DNA of 64,000 nt, taken from the NCBI GenBank assembly GCA_020796225.1, contig CM036759.1, positions 186,001 to 250,000 on the forward strand. Direction: 5' to 3'. Of this stretch, positions 45,641 through 58,505 are shown one piece after another. The position numbers were made by a program, and so were the translations under genes. Position 1 is the stretch's first letter. Every line of letters starts with the position of its first letter. This stretch comes from Arion vulgaris. Its lineage: Eukaryota > Mollusca > Gastropoda > Stylommatophora > Arionidae. The notes below the pieces were generated by a model that had not been told where the DNA came from, did no database searches, and saw only the letters and a list, made by a program, of their open reading frames with translations.

Positions 45641-48472
45641 ATCTGATCTAATAAATATATGTGGCCTGGTCGACAAAACATCTGATCTAATAAATTTCAT
45701 GGACAACAAAAACATACATATTTTAGGTATTGCAGATATTAGAAAAAAAGGAAAGAACATGAAAGAAGTATTTCATAAATACGTTCTGATATGGAGCAGG
45801 GTAGACAAAAATGCAAGAGCAAATCATAGCGTCGGCTTTCTAATAAAACAACACAAAGCCAAACTCATAACTAATGTCGACTAACTATCAGTGAGAATAA
45901 TAAGCATACAGATAATGGAGAACGAGAAAACAACAACATTCATTCAAATATATGCCCCAATTAACGACAATAACAACATACATTCAAGTATATGCCACAT
46001 GTAGCGACAATAACAACGAAGAAGAATGAAAAGATTTCTTTGAAAGTCTCTCTATAACTTTCAATAACATTAAAAGCAAAGAAGAGATCTATGTAATGGA
46101 AGATTTGAACGGAAGAGTAGGAAAGAAAACAAATGATCATGAACACTGTTTAGGACATTTTGGAGACACATCAACAGAACGAAACAACAATGTGGAGGAG
46201 CTAATAAATCTATGTTTAAAACTACAGACCTAATAATAACAAACAAACACCTCAATATAGACAGATCACATAAAACTTGAGTGAATGGAACAATTTAGCC
46301 AAATGACTTTGAATTAATTACATACTTGTAAGATACAAGGCCTGAAGGATATATACAGACATAAGTGCAAACACAACACAGTCTAAAGCCATCATTACTG
46401 TCAGTAGTAACTAGAAAGAGGACAATATTTCAAGACAAAAGATAAAACAAACAAAACATTGGAAAGAACCTGTTTATAAACTTTAAAAAAGTTGGAAGAA
46501 ACAACCAGAGACGAATTATATCAAGAAATGAACCAGGTCTACAACACCTTACCCAAGAGAATTGATAACATCGAGAAGGAATGGATATTAAAACCTCCAT
46601 ATCAAGCAATTTACTAAAAGTATGTGCTTTACAGAGGACCAGCAAAGGTCATAAAAACCACCATGTAGAAGAGATAAGTAATGTAAACAGTGTTCAATAT
46701 GGTTAATCTAGAAAGCCATAACATTATAATACAATACGTCTGAAGAGGGGTGAAAGAATGGTCAAGAGAAGAAAACTCTTGGTACAATGTGAGAGCAATA
46801 TAGACATGTGGGAACAAAACAAGGATAATTTTCTAAAGTAGAACAAACAGAAAGTGAGAGACTGTGCTTCTAGCCCACCGCCACTATCATTAGCAGTAAG
46901 GAAGGGCACCATTATAACAGAAAGATAATTATTGCGATGAAAAGATATTTTCAAGAACTACTTTAGCCCACTAAATTAACTGAACATATATACACAACAA
47001 GGAAGGAAAGCAGTCATATATATGAATCAAAAATTGAAACAGCAATAAAAGCAATGACAACAAATTACAGGTGCAGATGGCACTGAAAGTATTAAAGCAT
47101 CAAAGAAATTGGTGTAAAATGGTTAAATAGAATATTCATTTAGCCCAACTGGGAGGCTGAAGAAAAGTTCCAGATGACTAACAAAAAATGCAATGTGATC
47201 TATAGTAAACAAACAAACAATAGAAGATGCAAAAACATGAATACATTTTCTGTAATAATATATTTAGTAAATACTCTAACGTAAACTATGAACAGCGCAT
47301 AGAACTACATTGTTGACCACAAATAAACCCCTCTGATTTGGTTTAGAAGATGAGAGGGGAGGCCTGAGCATATTCCTTTCAGGAACCTTTGGTGAAAGCA
47401 ATATAATCCAAGGCCATATTATTCATCGATTAAGAAAAGGCATTTGATAGAATGAATAGAAGTGTTCTATGAGAACACTTTAGAAAACCCTATGGAATCA
47501 AAGGAAGCTTTCAAGCAATATCATTCTGTCTGCACAATATGCAATTCTGTGGTAAGAACAACAGACAGACAAACTGGATATTCAGAAACAAAATCAAGGA
47601 GTAAGACGAGACTGTTTTCCTATCTTCTCTTCATATATATGAACTGGAATGAAGTGAAAGAAGCGCAATTGCCGAAAGACCTTAATGACTTTAGACAATG
47701 ATCGACGACCAATTAAACAACCAAATCAATGGTGCTTTTGCGGACGACCAAGTTTAATCTGAAAGATAAAGATCCAGCTACAACATCATGAATTCACTGC
47801 TAATAGCATGTAGAAGAGCACAATATGAAAATCAACAAACAAAAAGACAGAGATATGAAAATCAACTGTACAAGCCAACACCACATTAAATAGATAACTT
47901 CCAGAGTAAGCAAGTTTCTGAATTCAAGTATTTGGGCAGCATTTTACAGGACGGAAAATGATAAATAGAGACAAAATGTCAAAAGCAAATGGTGACCTAC
48001 CAGCTGGCACCATTACTACAACACCCAAGATCTAGAAATGGAAGTGAAAGACAGATGGTAAGTATTTTCTCTAACGCTTTGTTTTGGTACAAACATGGTC
48101 TCTTTGCTTTGCTCCACATAAGCCACACCCACGTATGAAATGAAATTCTTGAGGAAGGCAGTAGAGTCACCAGGAGGGCCAGACTGTGACCAGGGACATC
48201 TAAATGATGGGCATAACTTCATGCATCGAATACATCAGAAAACAACAAATGTAGTGGTTTGGACATTTAATATGAGAATGAAATACAATAACCGCAATAA
48301 CATACAATAAATAGATCAGGTACTAGAGCTAAGAGGAGATCAAGAACACACTACATAGAACGGATACAACACAACAAGGACGAGTCATCTAGCGTTAGAA
48401 CGCATTTTAAAGCTCCCATCCCTACGCTTAACGGCAGGTATGCAGCCAACTACATCTTCACCACAAAAGAAT
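45641..48472 (+). mobile_element. RTE-type LINE, remainder after the nested insertion
   Basis: This starts with about 1.3 units of the 39-bp repeat, then FMDNKNIHILGIADIRKKGK (endonuclease), FLIKQHKAKLI and MEDLNGRVGKKTNDHE (the GDFNGRVG block with the catalytic Asp changed to Glu, EDLN). Downstream the coding sequence is strongly decayed. Weak reverse-transcriptase traces occur near 47,420 (a LRKGI block) and 47,730 (GAFADDQV, probable catalytic box). The end is an AT-rich tail near 48,450-48,472, after which unit C sequence resumes. The element was dead long before the window was sampled. Confidence 0.65.
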
Positions 48473-50380
48473 GAACTTAATAATTAATGATAAATACTTG
48501 AATATGTATGCCATGACACGATCACTTGATTCCTTACTTCCTATTGAAAGCATTTATAGTATATGTCTCTTGACATCAGCCAGCATATTAAGAAAACAGC
48601 CACAGCCAGTTGTGTGTTTTGCAGAAGGTTTATTCAATTTATTTATTTTCTTTGCAATGTTACTATATTTAAATGTCTCTGTGGAAACATTGGACTGAGG
48701 CTGCCACGCGCATTTACGGTTTGACTTTCGTTCGGCGCTGGCAACACCGTGAACATTTGCGCTCGCCAAAATCAGCTACTCCAGTTCTTAGGATTTTAGT
48801 TGTTCGTGCAAAAGTACCTTTCGGTTTTTCTAGGGGACAGTTTCGTGCCAGCGCTTTGCCTCTGAAACGGGTTACAATTTTCTTTGTCGCCAAAGACGTT
48901 CATCCTTTCAGCAATTCCTTGCCGAGCTGAAGAGTGGGTGCCACTATTGTTTCAGAGGGCTGCACTGCTAGCAACTCACACGTTGTCGCTACTAACGATT
49001 CGTTTTTGTGTAGCCTTTCCTATCGGCCAGGATAATGATACAGTAATCACTCTTTGATTTTGCACGTCTATATTCGTAACGAATCTATAAAACGTAACTG
49101 TGTCTGCACCGCTTCTTATATGACTAGCTCTCTGTAGTCCCTACAGCTAGCAACAGGGCATCTGCCTGTTTCCATAGTGCAACGTGAGGTGGGATAAGGT
49201 CTGGATTGAAGTGTCAAGCTCACTCAAACTACAAACTGGTGTCAAGATCTGTAATTGGCTTCCGTAGAAGTCAGTGTTCAATCAGAAATACAGATGGCGC
49301 TAATTTCGTGTAATTAAGACAAACTTGTTCTCCTGCGCACAATGCCAGCAATCAACTTCCAGCTCCACTCAAACCAGGCGCAATATATTCATCTACATTG
49401 TGAAATAATTCTTGTTCATTATGACTCGAAACGCATCAGTTACAAGTTAAATACAAATGCGATTCATACCTGTATATGAAGATATTTTAACGAATAGCCC
49501 AAATTCATAGGACAGGACAGAACGTAGCTTTGGCGCTCTCTGAATTAAGACAGGACATGAATCCACATCAACTAGTCACAACAGGGCTGAAGTGTCTCGC
49601 AGAATGCCAGAACAACAAGAAAGTGGTTTAAAGAAAATGATACAGCATCAGAAAAAAGGTACTGGGCTTTATCAAGAAACAACAAGATTAATGATTCTAA
49701 TCCCATGGAGCAGATTACCAAACGATGCTCCATAGGAAACTATGCTGCCCCAATACAGTTGATACAAAGCTAAAGATTCAACCACGCAAAGAGAAGGAGC
49801 TCCAGAGATATTATAGCGACAAAAAGACACTATTTATAACTTACAAAAGCCGTGCTGTGAAATGTTCTTACCTGAAGCTGTGAAAACTCAGGGTTAGGAG
49901 AAGAGAAAGGAAGACACGGTGCAGTGTGGTCAGGTGTCTCAATGTTTGACCTGAAGCTGAACGGTTAAACAGGATTAGAGAATATATAGATCTAATAGAT
50001 GAACGTATGATCTCGCTCAGAAGAAGAAACAAAAGCAGAAGTGGGTAGGAATTGTAGCCTGAGAAGACCTGTTCAGTGTCATTAGAGGCTATTGGTTTTA
50101 GTAAGGCTGCTTCAAACTCATATTTGACTATACTTATGGGTTTGTTATTTACACGATGTTTGCTGTATATATTGACTTGAATAGTTCACAGATTATAATG
50201 GTGTGTGACTTGAATCATAATTTAAAATAAAAAGATGGGTAAAACGTGAAGTTTAGACGGATTGTTATTTATTGTCTAATTATTGTGTTTGTTAGCAGGA
50301 ATATTCAGCAAGTGTGTTTGGGGTTTTTTGCACAAACATTCATGTTATTTATGATGTATAAAGGGTTCCTCAGAAACAAT
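48473..50380. other. Unit C flank downstream of receptor copy C
   Basis: This is homologous to unit A 2,170-3,850 and, from 49,411, to unit B 13,720-14,680. It includes a GC-richer piece (48,690-49,330) shared in weaker form with 27,440-27,700. Open frames here are short and not conserved between the units. Confidence 0.55.
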
Positions 50381-51130
50381 GAACCCCTAACTTTTAAATG
50401 TTTAAATATACATTTTAAAAATTTTTTAATTTGTAATATTTCAAAAAGCTACATTTTGGCAAAAGTTCGCGAATGTCGTATTGCCCAGGAGATCAAGGAA
50501 TTATGCTTTTTTTTTCGATCACCGGCTGAAAGTTTCGGTTCGGTTCATGGACAGAAACCCCTTCTTCATACGAAAAATTAAATCTGGTGAACCTGAGCTT
50601 TTCTGCCAGATCGTGGAGTTTAACCCGCAATACAAAGCTTTCACCGAGAAAAAAGCGCAAAAAACGTGGGCCCCGGGGCGTTATTCTTTAAGAATATAAT
50701 ATATCGAAGAAAAAATATAATATATCAAGAAAGGTAACGGACGTGGCGTGCTGGACAGGCACGTTTAAGATGGAAGACGATCGATTTTATTCATGTTTTT
50801 GGTTTAAATTAACTGGATGCTTTGGCGGCGGAGAGGGAGTTTAATCAGCGACCAGAAACCATTAATATGTTCCCCTTTAGACTATTTTGGTTAGGAAAGT
50901 CCCTTTTCCGGGGGATATAACTTTTCAATAAAAAAAAACCAAGGCCATGGAATAATCAGTCCAGGGGGGTGTCTTTTAAAAATTTAAAATAAAATTTTTT
51001 CAAAAGAAAAAAGAAATGGAATAAGTTGTTTACCCTGGTGAGCCCCAACCGGAGCTGTAATGTGTGGATTGGACTTTGCAGTAAATAAGAAAAAACATTT
51101 TGTACTGAATATTACGTATCAGCGATGATT
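50381..51130. other. Start of second noisy stretch, nothing recognised
   Basis: Similarity to units A and B stops here and base runs become frequent. A 111-codon plus frame (50,246-50,581) and a 72-codon one (50,481-50,699) match nothing I know. Confidence 0.4.
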
Positions 51131-51132
51131 GC

Positions 51133-53114
51133 TTATCTCTCTCGCGTTCCCGACCAGACATTAACCAACTTTTCATAAGTTACAGTGGTTTTAAGGGGAT
51201 TGTTCCCCCATACAATTTCCCCAAGCTCTTTTTTTAGAACTTTTTCATCCCCAACCCTTTGGGGACAGTCTTGCAGAACGTGTTCTGCCGTCTTTCCCCC
51301 TTTTTTGCAGGGCACATGCAGTTTCCTCTTAAATTTGGGGAACATGGGGGGGAGCTTGTTGTCCTACGGGGGGAAAGGAACTTGTTCACTACAAAACATA
51401 GTATCGTGGCTGTTGTTGTACTGAGGAGGGTTATTTGTCCATTTGTTTCCCATAGAAAACCGGGATTTGTTCCGGTTACCTCTGATCGGAGATCAGTTTG
51501 GGGTGTCGCCCCTTTTTTGGTTAGTTTGTAAAAGCGTTGCCATTTTGGTTCGGGGCATATCCCCCGGATGACGGTGCGTTTGCGGCGTTCATTGTCTTCA
51601 TCGTTTTGAGCTCATTTAGCCTGATTGCGTGCGTTTTTGAGTGCCGTGATGACGATAGAGCATCGGGGAAATCACGACTTTGTTTCGAGAGGGCCCCTTT
51701 CTAGGATCAACCCTTTCTTTTTGCCCCACCCTGCTAGATAGGGGAGTTTTTGGGAACGCGTACGCACTTTTTGGGAGTTTCACATTCCTTTCCGCCCTCG
51801 CATTGCGTTCCTGACGATTTGGGGGACACATGCGTCCAATTTTGGGTTCGGTTTCGGGGACATTTTTGGTCCCTTTCTTTGAGCTTTTCTCCCCTTTTTT
51901 CAGAATGCCCGGGATTGATTCTAAAAAAAATACGGTTTCGTTTCCGAGATTGGTTTGGCTGTGCATTTTTCCAGGGCCGGGTGGTTTTGGTCCCTTTGAA
52001 AATTTTTGGGAAACTGGTTTCTTTTCTGCTCCTTTCGAAGCTGTTTTTTTTTCAACAGGGTGGGAAACGTTTAAGTTTTTTTCCCCAAACCGAATTTTTT
52101 GTCCCTTCGATCTGTCATTTGGGTTTGGGTGCCCGGTTTTTCCATCCCTTAATCCAGTGATAAGCGCATTTCACGGTTTTGGGCTATTGCCCCTTTTTGG
52201 GGTTTCTTGTTGATGCATTGCTGAGGGGCTATGCCGACAAGGAGGGCGCCCCTAAAAAGAAGTTTTTACAATGGCTTTCCCCATGGGAAACCCGCGGTTT
52301 TTGCATCATCGGGGCCTATCTCGCTTTTGCCAGCATTTTCAATTTGGGTGCACCAATCAGCTTTCGGTCAATGTGACCCTAGATACGTTGGGGTCTTGTT
52401 TTCTGTTTTTGCCATTGACTTGAGCAAATTTTATTCGGGTTGTTCTGCGAAAACACCGTGCATGTTGTTTTAAAGGGGTTTATTTTCTATTCCACTCTTT
52501 GACCCTCTTCCAAGTTATTTAGCGTAACCTCAAATGTTCGTTTTTGTTGTGGCAATTTTTCCCTCGCCCATTTGCCAGGTCGTCATGCAGGGCAGAATGT
52601 ACTGTTTTTGAGACATGCTGTTATATCAAAGATTGAAAAAGGGTTGGTGACAGCACTCCCCCTTTTTGGGCCCCCTTTTTTTTTAGCGTAGCTTTTATTT
52701 TTTGTCCCCCGAACTAAACCCCTTGCTGTTCTTTTCAGGGTATCTTTTAAACCATTTGTACATTCTTCCTATACCGAGGGTGGGGGTTTGACCCTTTTTT
52801 CCCAGACTCTGAAAACCCCTTCTCCTACCCCCAAAACCTGTGTTGTCTTTTTTTCCGATCCCATCCTTGTTTTCCCTGGGGAAATGAAAGTTTTTGTTTC
52901 GTAAGATAGCCGTTTTTTCACTACGTCTGGTTGCCCGGCAGCTTAGGGGCTTTTTGGGTCTGAACTCGAGGGTCGTTTTTATTATTGTTGGGTTTAAGGA
53001 TGGGAATGATTGTTCCTTCCATTCCTGTGGTACATGCCTGTTCCCCCCAGACATTTTAAACACAGAGAGGCCTTTGCCATCCCGTTTTGCATCAATTTGA
53101 ATCACATCATCCAA
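51133..53114 (-). mobile_element. LINE remnant on the minus strand in noisy sequence
   Basis: Two landmarks are recognisable on the minus strand. 51,345-51,133 reads HVPCKKGGKTAEHVLQDCP, the cysteine-rich C-terminal block of many LINEs. 53,050-52,990 reads NRHVPQEWKEQSF, the segment before the reverse-transcriptase fingers. They are in the right order for one element, with the RT core expected between them, but the intervening sequence is too damaged to read. Limits are approximate. Confidence 0.5.
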
Positions 53115-55339
53115 CTTTCTGGCCCCCCAACCCCCCTTTAATTTTTCATTACGGTGAATTACCCCGGGGGGATACCCTTTTTTTCCCTCCTTGGGGGGTC
53201 TTTTTCCTTTTGATGCCCGATTTTTTTCCTTGTATGTTACTCTCTGACTTCGGCATATGTTTGCATTAAAATGTTTGAGTTTCCCCCGATGACATCTTTT
53301 TTTTCTGGTTGATGACTTTGGGGTCGGTTGGTTTTTTCATCCTCAGCGTTTTTGCAAGTTTCCCAAAATTTTATGACCGCCCCTATCAAGGTTAGGATTC
53401 TTTTTTTCCCCAACTCTGTCCCCCCCTCTTTTACCCCCTTCATTTAGTGCCGCCTTGTGCAGTTTGGTCGCCACCGTCTTGCCTTTCTCCTCCTCCTGAA
53501 CCAAGGTCTTTTCAAGCTTCAAACCCTCTGCGCCCAAAGGGGGTTTTTAATCCTTTCGTGCGCTTCTAGAATGTTTTGACGTTTCGGATTGTTTTGGGGT
53601 TCCCCTGCCACGGTCGCATTTTTTTTGGTCATTCATATTGATAGTTCAGCAGGCATCGTCCCCGATTTTTCCCAATTTGTTTCTTGTAGTTCCACCGTGA
53701 AAACCCCTTTTTGGGGCTGGGGTAAAATTTTGGGTTTACTTGCAGGTTGATCGGCTGGTCACATTCCGGGGCTTTTGAAAACGATTTTTGTGTAGAATTT
53801 TTTTGAAACAAGTCGGGGAGTGTGGTCTTTCCCCCTTTGAGAGAAGGTTGGCGTGTTGTCTGGGGCATTGATGAGGCAGGTTGCCCCCTCTCCCGTCTTC
53901 ACCTACCCCTGCTGTTCGTTTGGGGTGCCCCACTTTCTGAGTCTTTTGAAAAAAGACCCCCGTGCATGAAGTGTCGTTGAAAATTTTTTTGTCAGTGACA
54001 GGGATGTCACTTGGGCAGTAAAAGTTATCGAAGAATGGGTCTTTCACAGTGATTGGAGCCAATCTCTACTGCGCCCATTTCGTGGTTCCTTCGTTTGTTT
54101 TGCTGAATGCGTTCCGTTGTGAGGATCCCCCTTGGCCTTTTCGTCTAATCTAAATTTGGGGCCCTTGATCTCAATCTATGTTTGGGATTTAGGGTTTCCC
54201 CCGTATGCCCCAATATCATTTTCGTTTTCCCAAGTCTTACTAGTGCTTGTTTTTCGATGAATACCCGGCATTCCATTGCCAGATTTTAACGTCCCCGGAA
54301 AAAATTTCCGACGAACCAGTTTTTTTCTCGGGCCCGCCGCTTTTTGCCGGGAAGGGGGCCTGGGAGCAAAAACAGCAGCTTGATAGGGGGCCCGCCCTCC
54401 TGCCCAGATCTTCTCGGCTTAGCCCCATGTCAAATTTATTATATAAAATATTCCGAAAAAATTTGGTCATCTATTAGATGGGAGTAGAATTTCGCCCCAT
54501 TTGGCGGTGCATCTTCGGCGTGTATCCGATTAAACCCCAGTTTCGGTTCGCTCCCGCCTGGCGCCCCACCCAAAAACCCAAAACAGTGTTTTCCCATTTT
54601 CTTTGGACACCCCCCGACACCTGCCCCCCCGATTTATAGGCCCCCTTTCCCCCAAAAAAAGGGGGTTTTTTAATGAAATTGTTTGTGGTTTCGGGTTTTT
54701 TTGTTTGCTAGAGGTTTTTAACCAAAACCCCAAAAGGCGCAATTTTCCCCTGCAAACAAATATTTTTTGTTTCAGACGTTTTGTGATTTTTTTTGAACAG
54801 GGACATTTTTTGGGTCTTCAAGAAAATTGTGCGTTTTAATATTTCGGTCCTCATTGCATTTCAGTTTTCATTGTCATCACTTTTTGTGCCACTTCGTACT
54901 GTCTCTCAGTTCATTTTAGTATGGAAAATTTTTTGTGGGCATCGGGAGGGGATCGAACTTAGTTCAGGGGTTTTTGGTAATGTTTTTTCATTTTCATTCT
55001 ACCCCTCTTTGACCCCATTAGCCCCGACCAATCTTTTTTAGGGGCACCCCTGGATTTGGGGGGGGGTTTTACCCCTTTTTTTAAAACCTTCATTTTACCC
55101 TTTTAAACCCTGAAATTTTGACCCCGATTTTTAAAATCCCTTTGAAATAATGCCATATATACCCCAAATTTCAAGTATATGACAAAGGCAAAATCTAAAA
55201 CAATAATACGTATCTAGTTCATTGGCCCCCAAAACAATTAAATAAAATGGGTTTTAAATTTAAAATTTTTTTTATTAAATTTTTTTTAAAAAAAATTTAT
55301 TTTGTCCTAAAGGTATTTGGAAAAAAAATAATTAGACCA
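53115..55339. other. Noisy sequence, possibly upstream part of the same LINE
   Basis: Runs of T, C and G dominate. Short minus-strand frames (for example 53,237-53,868) could be fragments of the LINE's upstream region, but none shows a motif I trust. Nothing else is recognised. Confidence 0.35.
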
Positions 55340-56190
55340 GTGGTGGACATCGGTTAAAGCAGGCAAGCATGGGTTGGCCGGCCCCGATCTTTCAGCTGGT
55401 ACGAGGGGTCAAAATATTGACATAGAACAATGGATGCCGATCCTCCTATATCTGGGAAAACTTTTTTAAAACATTAAAATTTTAAAAAAGGTTTCAAGGG
55501 GGAATCCCCCGGCGTTGAAGCAACCGCCATCATCGATGAAAAACCCCGCAGACGACGGATTTTCACGGATTGATCGGGTTCGTCACGAAAATATGCAGGG
55601 GCCTTTCTGCCCCTCTGGCAGAATGGTCAAGGGAAACCGGGGGGCATTCAGATGACAACAAGCAGCATGACAATGGGGTACTGGCGACCAATCATCCTGG
55701 GTAGAGTCATAAGACACCTATGCGTGCATTTGGTGACTCATTGAGGATCCGAAAAGGGGCCGGTTCGGCGCGGCAATGGGAAAGAATCACTGCAGGGTCA
55801 AAATTTGCAGAATTACACTTGTCTTTTTTCCGGGGGCATGGTATCGTTGGAATGGGGAGCAGAAGGTGGTTGGGATGCGCTTATCAGAGGGCCAGCCAAT
55901 GGGAAAAGGGTGACATCGTGAACGCCCTTTTAGGGCGTCGCAGAGAAGGCCTTCATCTAAACCCCATGTCAACTACTAGACTGCAAGAAATGGGTTTAAG
56001 ATTGGTGTTGCAAAAAAGGAAAGGGACAACATGTATGGGAAACCATCTCAAAAAGAACTGGTACGGTCGGTCGCGGGCGATGTTGGGGATTTGCGAAGGA
56101 ATGGGAAAAAGGCATTGTCCAATAATCAGATTTAAACTGAAAATGAAACTCCCCAGCTTGGCAACAGTTGACAGTCCCATTTCAGATTAA
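55340..56190 (+). mobile_element. I-like LINE 3' fragment (RNase H end) in noisy sequence
   Basis: This aligns with 44,760-45,640. Shared blocks are the rGMGWP-like stretch, FAELHLSFFRG, HGIVG, DIVNALLGRRREGLHLNP and TTRLQEMGLR. Most of 55,720-56,190 is open for 156 codons, but in a frame that mixes the blocks. It ends close to the family 3' end. Many small deletions relative to the clean copy suggest sequence error on top of decay. Confidence 0.7.
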
Positions 56191-57029
56191 TTTTTTGAAG
56201 CGACATAAACGTTCTTTATAGGTTAAACGGGTGGGATGTATTTGATTCGTATTAAAATAGTCCATTTTAATTCTATAGGGAAGGGCTTTTTTTCTTACCC
56301 TAAATCGTCAGATGCCCCCTTTTTTTTTGTGAAGAGAAAAGTTTGAATAATTATTTTTGTTGATAAAATACGGAAATATTTTCCCCACCTAATGAACCGA
56401 TGTCAAATTTAAAAAAAGGAATAAACTGTAATCCGCAATGTAACTCCCTAATATAGAAAGGGTTTAAATTTTGTCCATTTTAAAAATTTTTTATTTTTAA
56501 TTGTAAAACAGACAAAATTTAAGACTAGACTTAAAATAAAACTGTAATATTTTCATAAAGATGTATTGTTTGGGGGCCCTTTAACATGAATGTGTTTTTT
56601 AATGAGCAGACTAATTTGGGGAAATGGGTTTGGGGTTTTTTTTTAACCCCGACAGTATATGTGATGTGGTATAAAAAAAACGTCCTATTCTTTTTGGGAT
56701 TTTTTTTTTTTCCCCTTTTGGGTTGGGTCCAGGCGCAGCTAAAAAAAGTTCCCCTGCAAAGGGTTTTTAAAAACCAATCCCAAAAAAGACTAAACCACCC
56801 TTTTTAAGTTTACAAAAGGAAAATTTTTCTTTTCTTTCCTCAAAGTTGGGGTTTTTCCTTTATTTTATCTTTTAAAATTTTTATTTACCCAACACCATTT
56901 AGGAAATGGATTTAAAACTTTTCCCAAGCCCAACGCGAATTTTGCATCGATCTTAGGATGATTGGAAGACAGAATGACATATTACATAAAAAAAACAAAA
57001 TACAAGGCTGTTTAAAAAAAAAAAAAAAA
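56191..57029. other. Noisy AT-rich sequence, nothing recognised
   Basis: No gene or repeat family is recognised; there are long A and T runs, including an A17-type run near 57,010. Confidence 0.4.
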
Positions 57030-57480
57030 ATTTAAATTAGTGAAAGAAAATTCAAAACAGAAACCCTTTTATTAACAATGAAAAGAGGAACTGTATGTCT
57101 AGAAATGGGAAAATTTTTTACAAGTTCCCAAAAACATTTTTCTACAAAATCAATACAAACATTGTTTAAGGAAATCAGGTTACATATTATAAATCTAAAT
57201 ATAGTTTTTTTTTTATATTTTGGTTTTGGCTTTTTAGTTATGTTTTGCATATTTTCTTTTACTTCTTCTTTGTCGTCACCTGCTCCGGGGGGTTGCCCAG
57301 TCTCGTGGTTTTTTTTTTTTGTCTTGCCTTTTGGGGGCTTTGTGATTGTTATCTTTGTTTTCACAGGATTTCCCACCCATCTACCCTCTTTTGGTCTTCC
57401 CTTTTCTGATGTTCTGTTGTAGAAGACTTTATATTGAGTCGGATACTTTTAAGTGGCCAAACCACTTATTCTTTGTTTTT
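57030..57480 (-). mobile_element. LINE C-terminal fragment
   Basis: The minus strand from about 57,470 reads WFGHLK, then YNRTSEKGRPK and RWVGN across a frameshift, then KITITKPPKGKTKKK and GAGDDKEEVKEN. This is the usual end of an RTE-like protein (GH box, basic GRPK box). A related tail lies at 21,640-21,800 in unit B. Confidence 0.6.
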
Positions 57481-57549
57481 CTTAATTAACATTTTTCCCA
57501 AATTTTTTTTTATGCTGATTTTGGGGATTCTATCTTTCTTGTGTTGTGT

Positions 57550-57695
57550 TTTCCTATATTCCAGAGTGATCGAGAGGAACATTTTCCCTATATTTGTATG
57601 ATCGAGAGGAACATTTTTCTATATTTTAGAGTGATCGAGAGGAACATTTTTTCTATTTTTTATAGTGATCGAGAGGAACATTTTTCCTATATTTA
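57550..57695 (+). repeat. Short tandem repeat, about 33 bp, four copies
   Basis: gatcgagaggaacat recurs at about 57,568, 57,600, 57,633 and 57,667, with AT-rich spacers of slightly differing length. Sequence quality returns to normal at about this point. Confidence 0.9.
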
Positions 57696-57899
57696 GAACT
57701 TTTATAGAATTTGCCAGCCAGTAACTTTCCAAATTACGGTGGAAGAATCGAGCCAGCATGAAGACAAATTTTAGGACAAGCTTAATATTACGGATTAATG
57801 AACTAGGGTGTTAAAATAGGTCCATTGTGTTAGGGTAGCGTGTTAATGTGTAATTAAAACCTTTCTTGTGTATATTTAGGTGCAATAATGTACCAGTCG

Positions 57900-58505
57900 T
57901 ACATATATTGTATTATGACGATAAATTGTCTTGTTATAATGCAAGTCTCTGAGGACTCCTGAGGGGTGACTTAATACATTAGTAATTTAGCAAAAACTTT
58001 TGTTATCTAGTTAGTGTTATTTGTGTAAAGAGACTGTCTGTGGTTCGGGTGACCGTTCTGTAGCCATTTCAAGGGCTGTATTTTTCTATTCTATTTCTTT
58101 TCTCTTTGTCTTATTGTTTTCTTTACCCTGGGACCTTGTACCATGGCACTGCTACATATGCCTCCTTCCATGATGGTCTTCTCCAGCCCTACATGTCTTT
58201 TTATATGTCCACAATATATCAATTTTCTCTTTCTTATTTGTCACATGAGCCAGTTTTTTTTAAATTTTGAGTTCTATCTGGATAGATCTATTTGTTCTCT
58301 TCTCTGTCCATTACATACAGGACTCTTCTGTAACACTTATATTCAAAAGCACACATATGTTTTTCCACTGTTTTATTCAATGTCCATGTTTTTCCCACCC
58401 AAGCGTTGCCACTGGGAATATGCTTGCTCTAGTATTTTTGCAAGTGTAGGCCAGATCAATCTGATGTCTCAACAAAACATGTTAACTCCTTCAGGCAAAA
58501 CTTGA
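57900..58505 (-). mobile_element. RTE-type LINE 3' fragment
   Basis: The minus strand reads WTLNKTVEKHMCAFEYKCYR, RRVLYVMDREE, CGHIKRHVGLEKTIMEG and MVQGPRVKKTIRQREK. This is the normal order of the C-terminal third of an RTE-like reverse transcriptase. Several stops and frameshifts are present. The frame on the plus strand over the same bases (58,143-58,505) is a shadow. Confidence 0.65.

Noticed and set aside
51616..54839. Many open frames of 60-140 codons on both strands
   Set aside because: They come from T/C/G-rich noisy sequence. Apart from two LINE landmarks (the cysteine block at 51,133-51,345 and the RHVPQEWKE block near 53,000) none has a recognisable motif.
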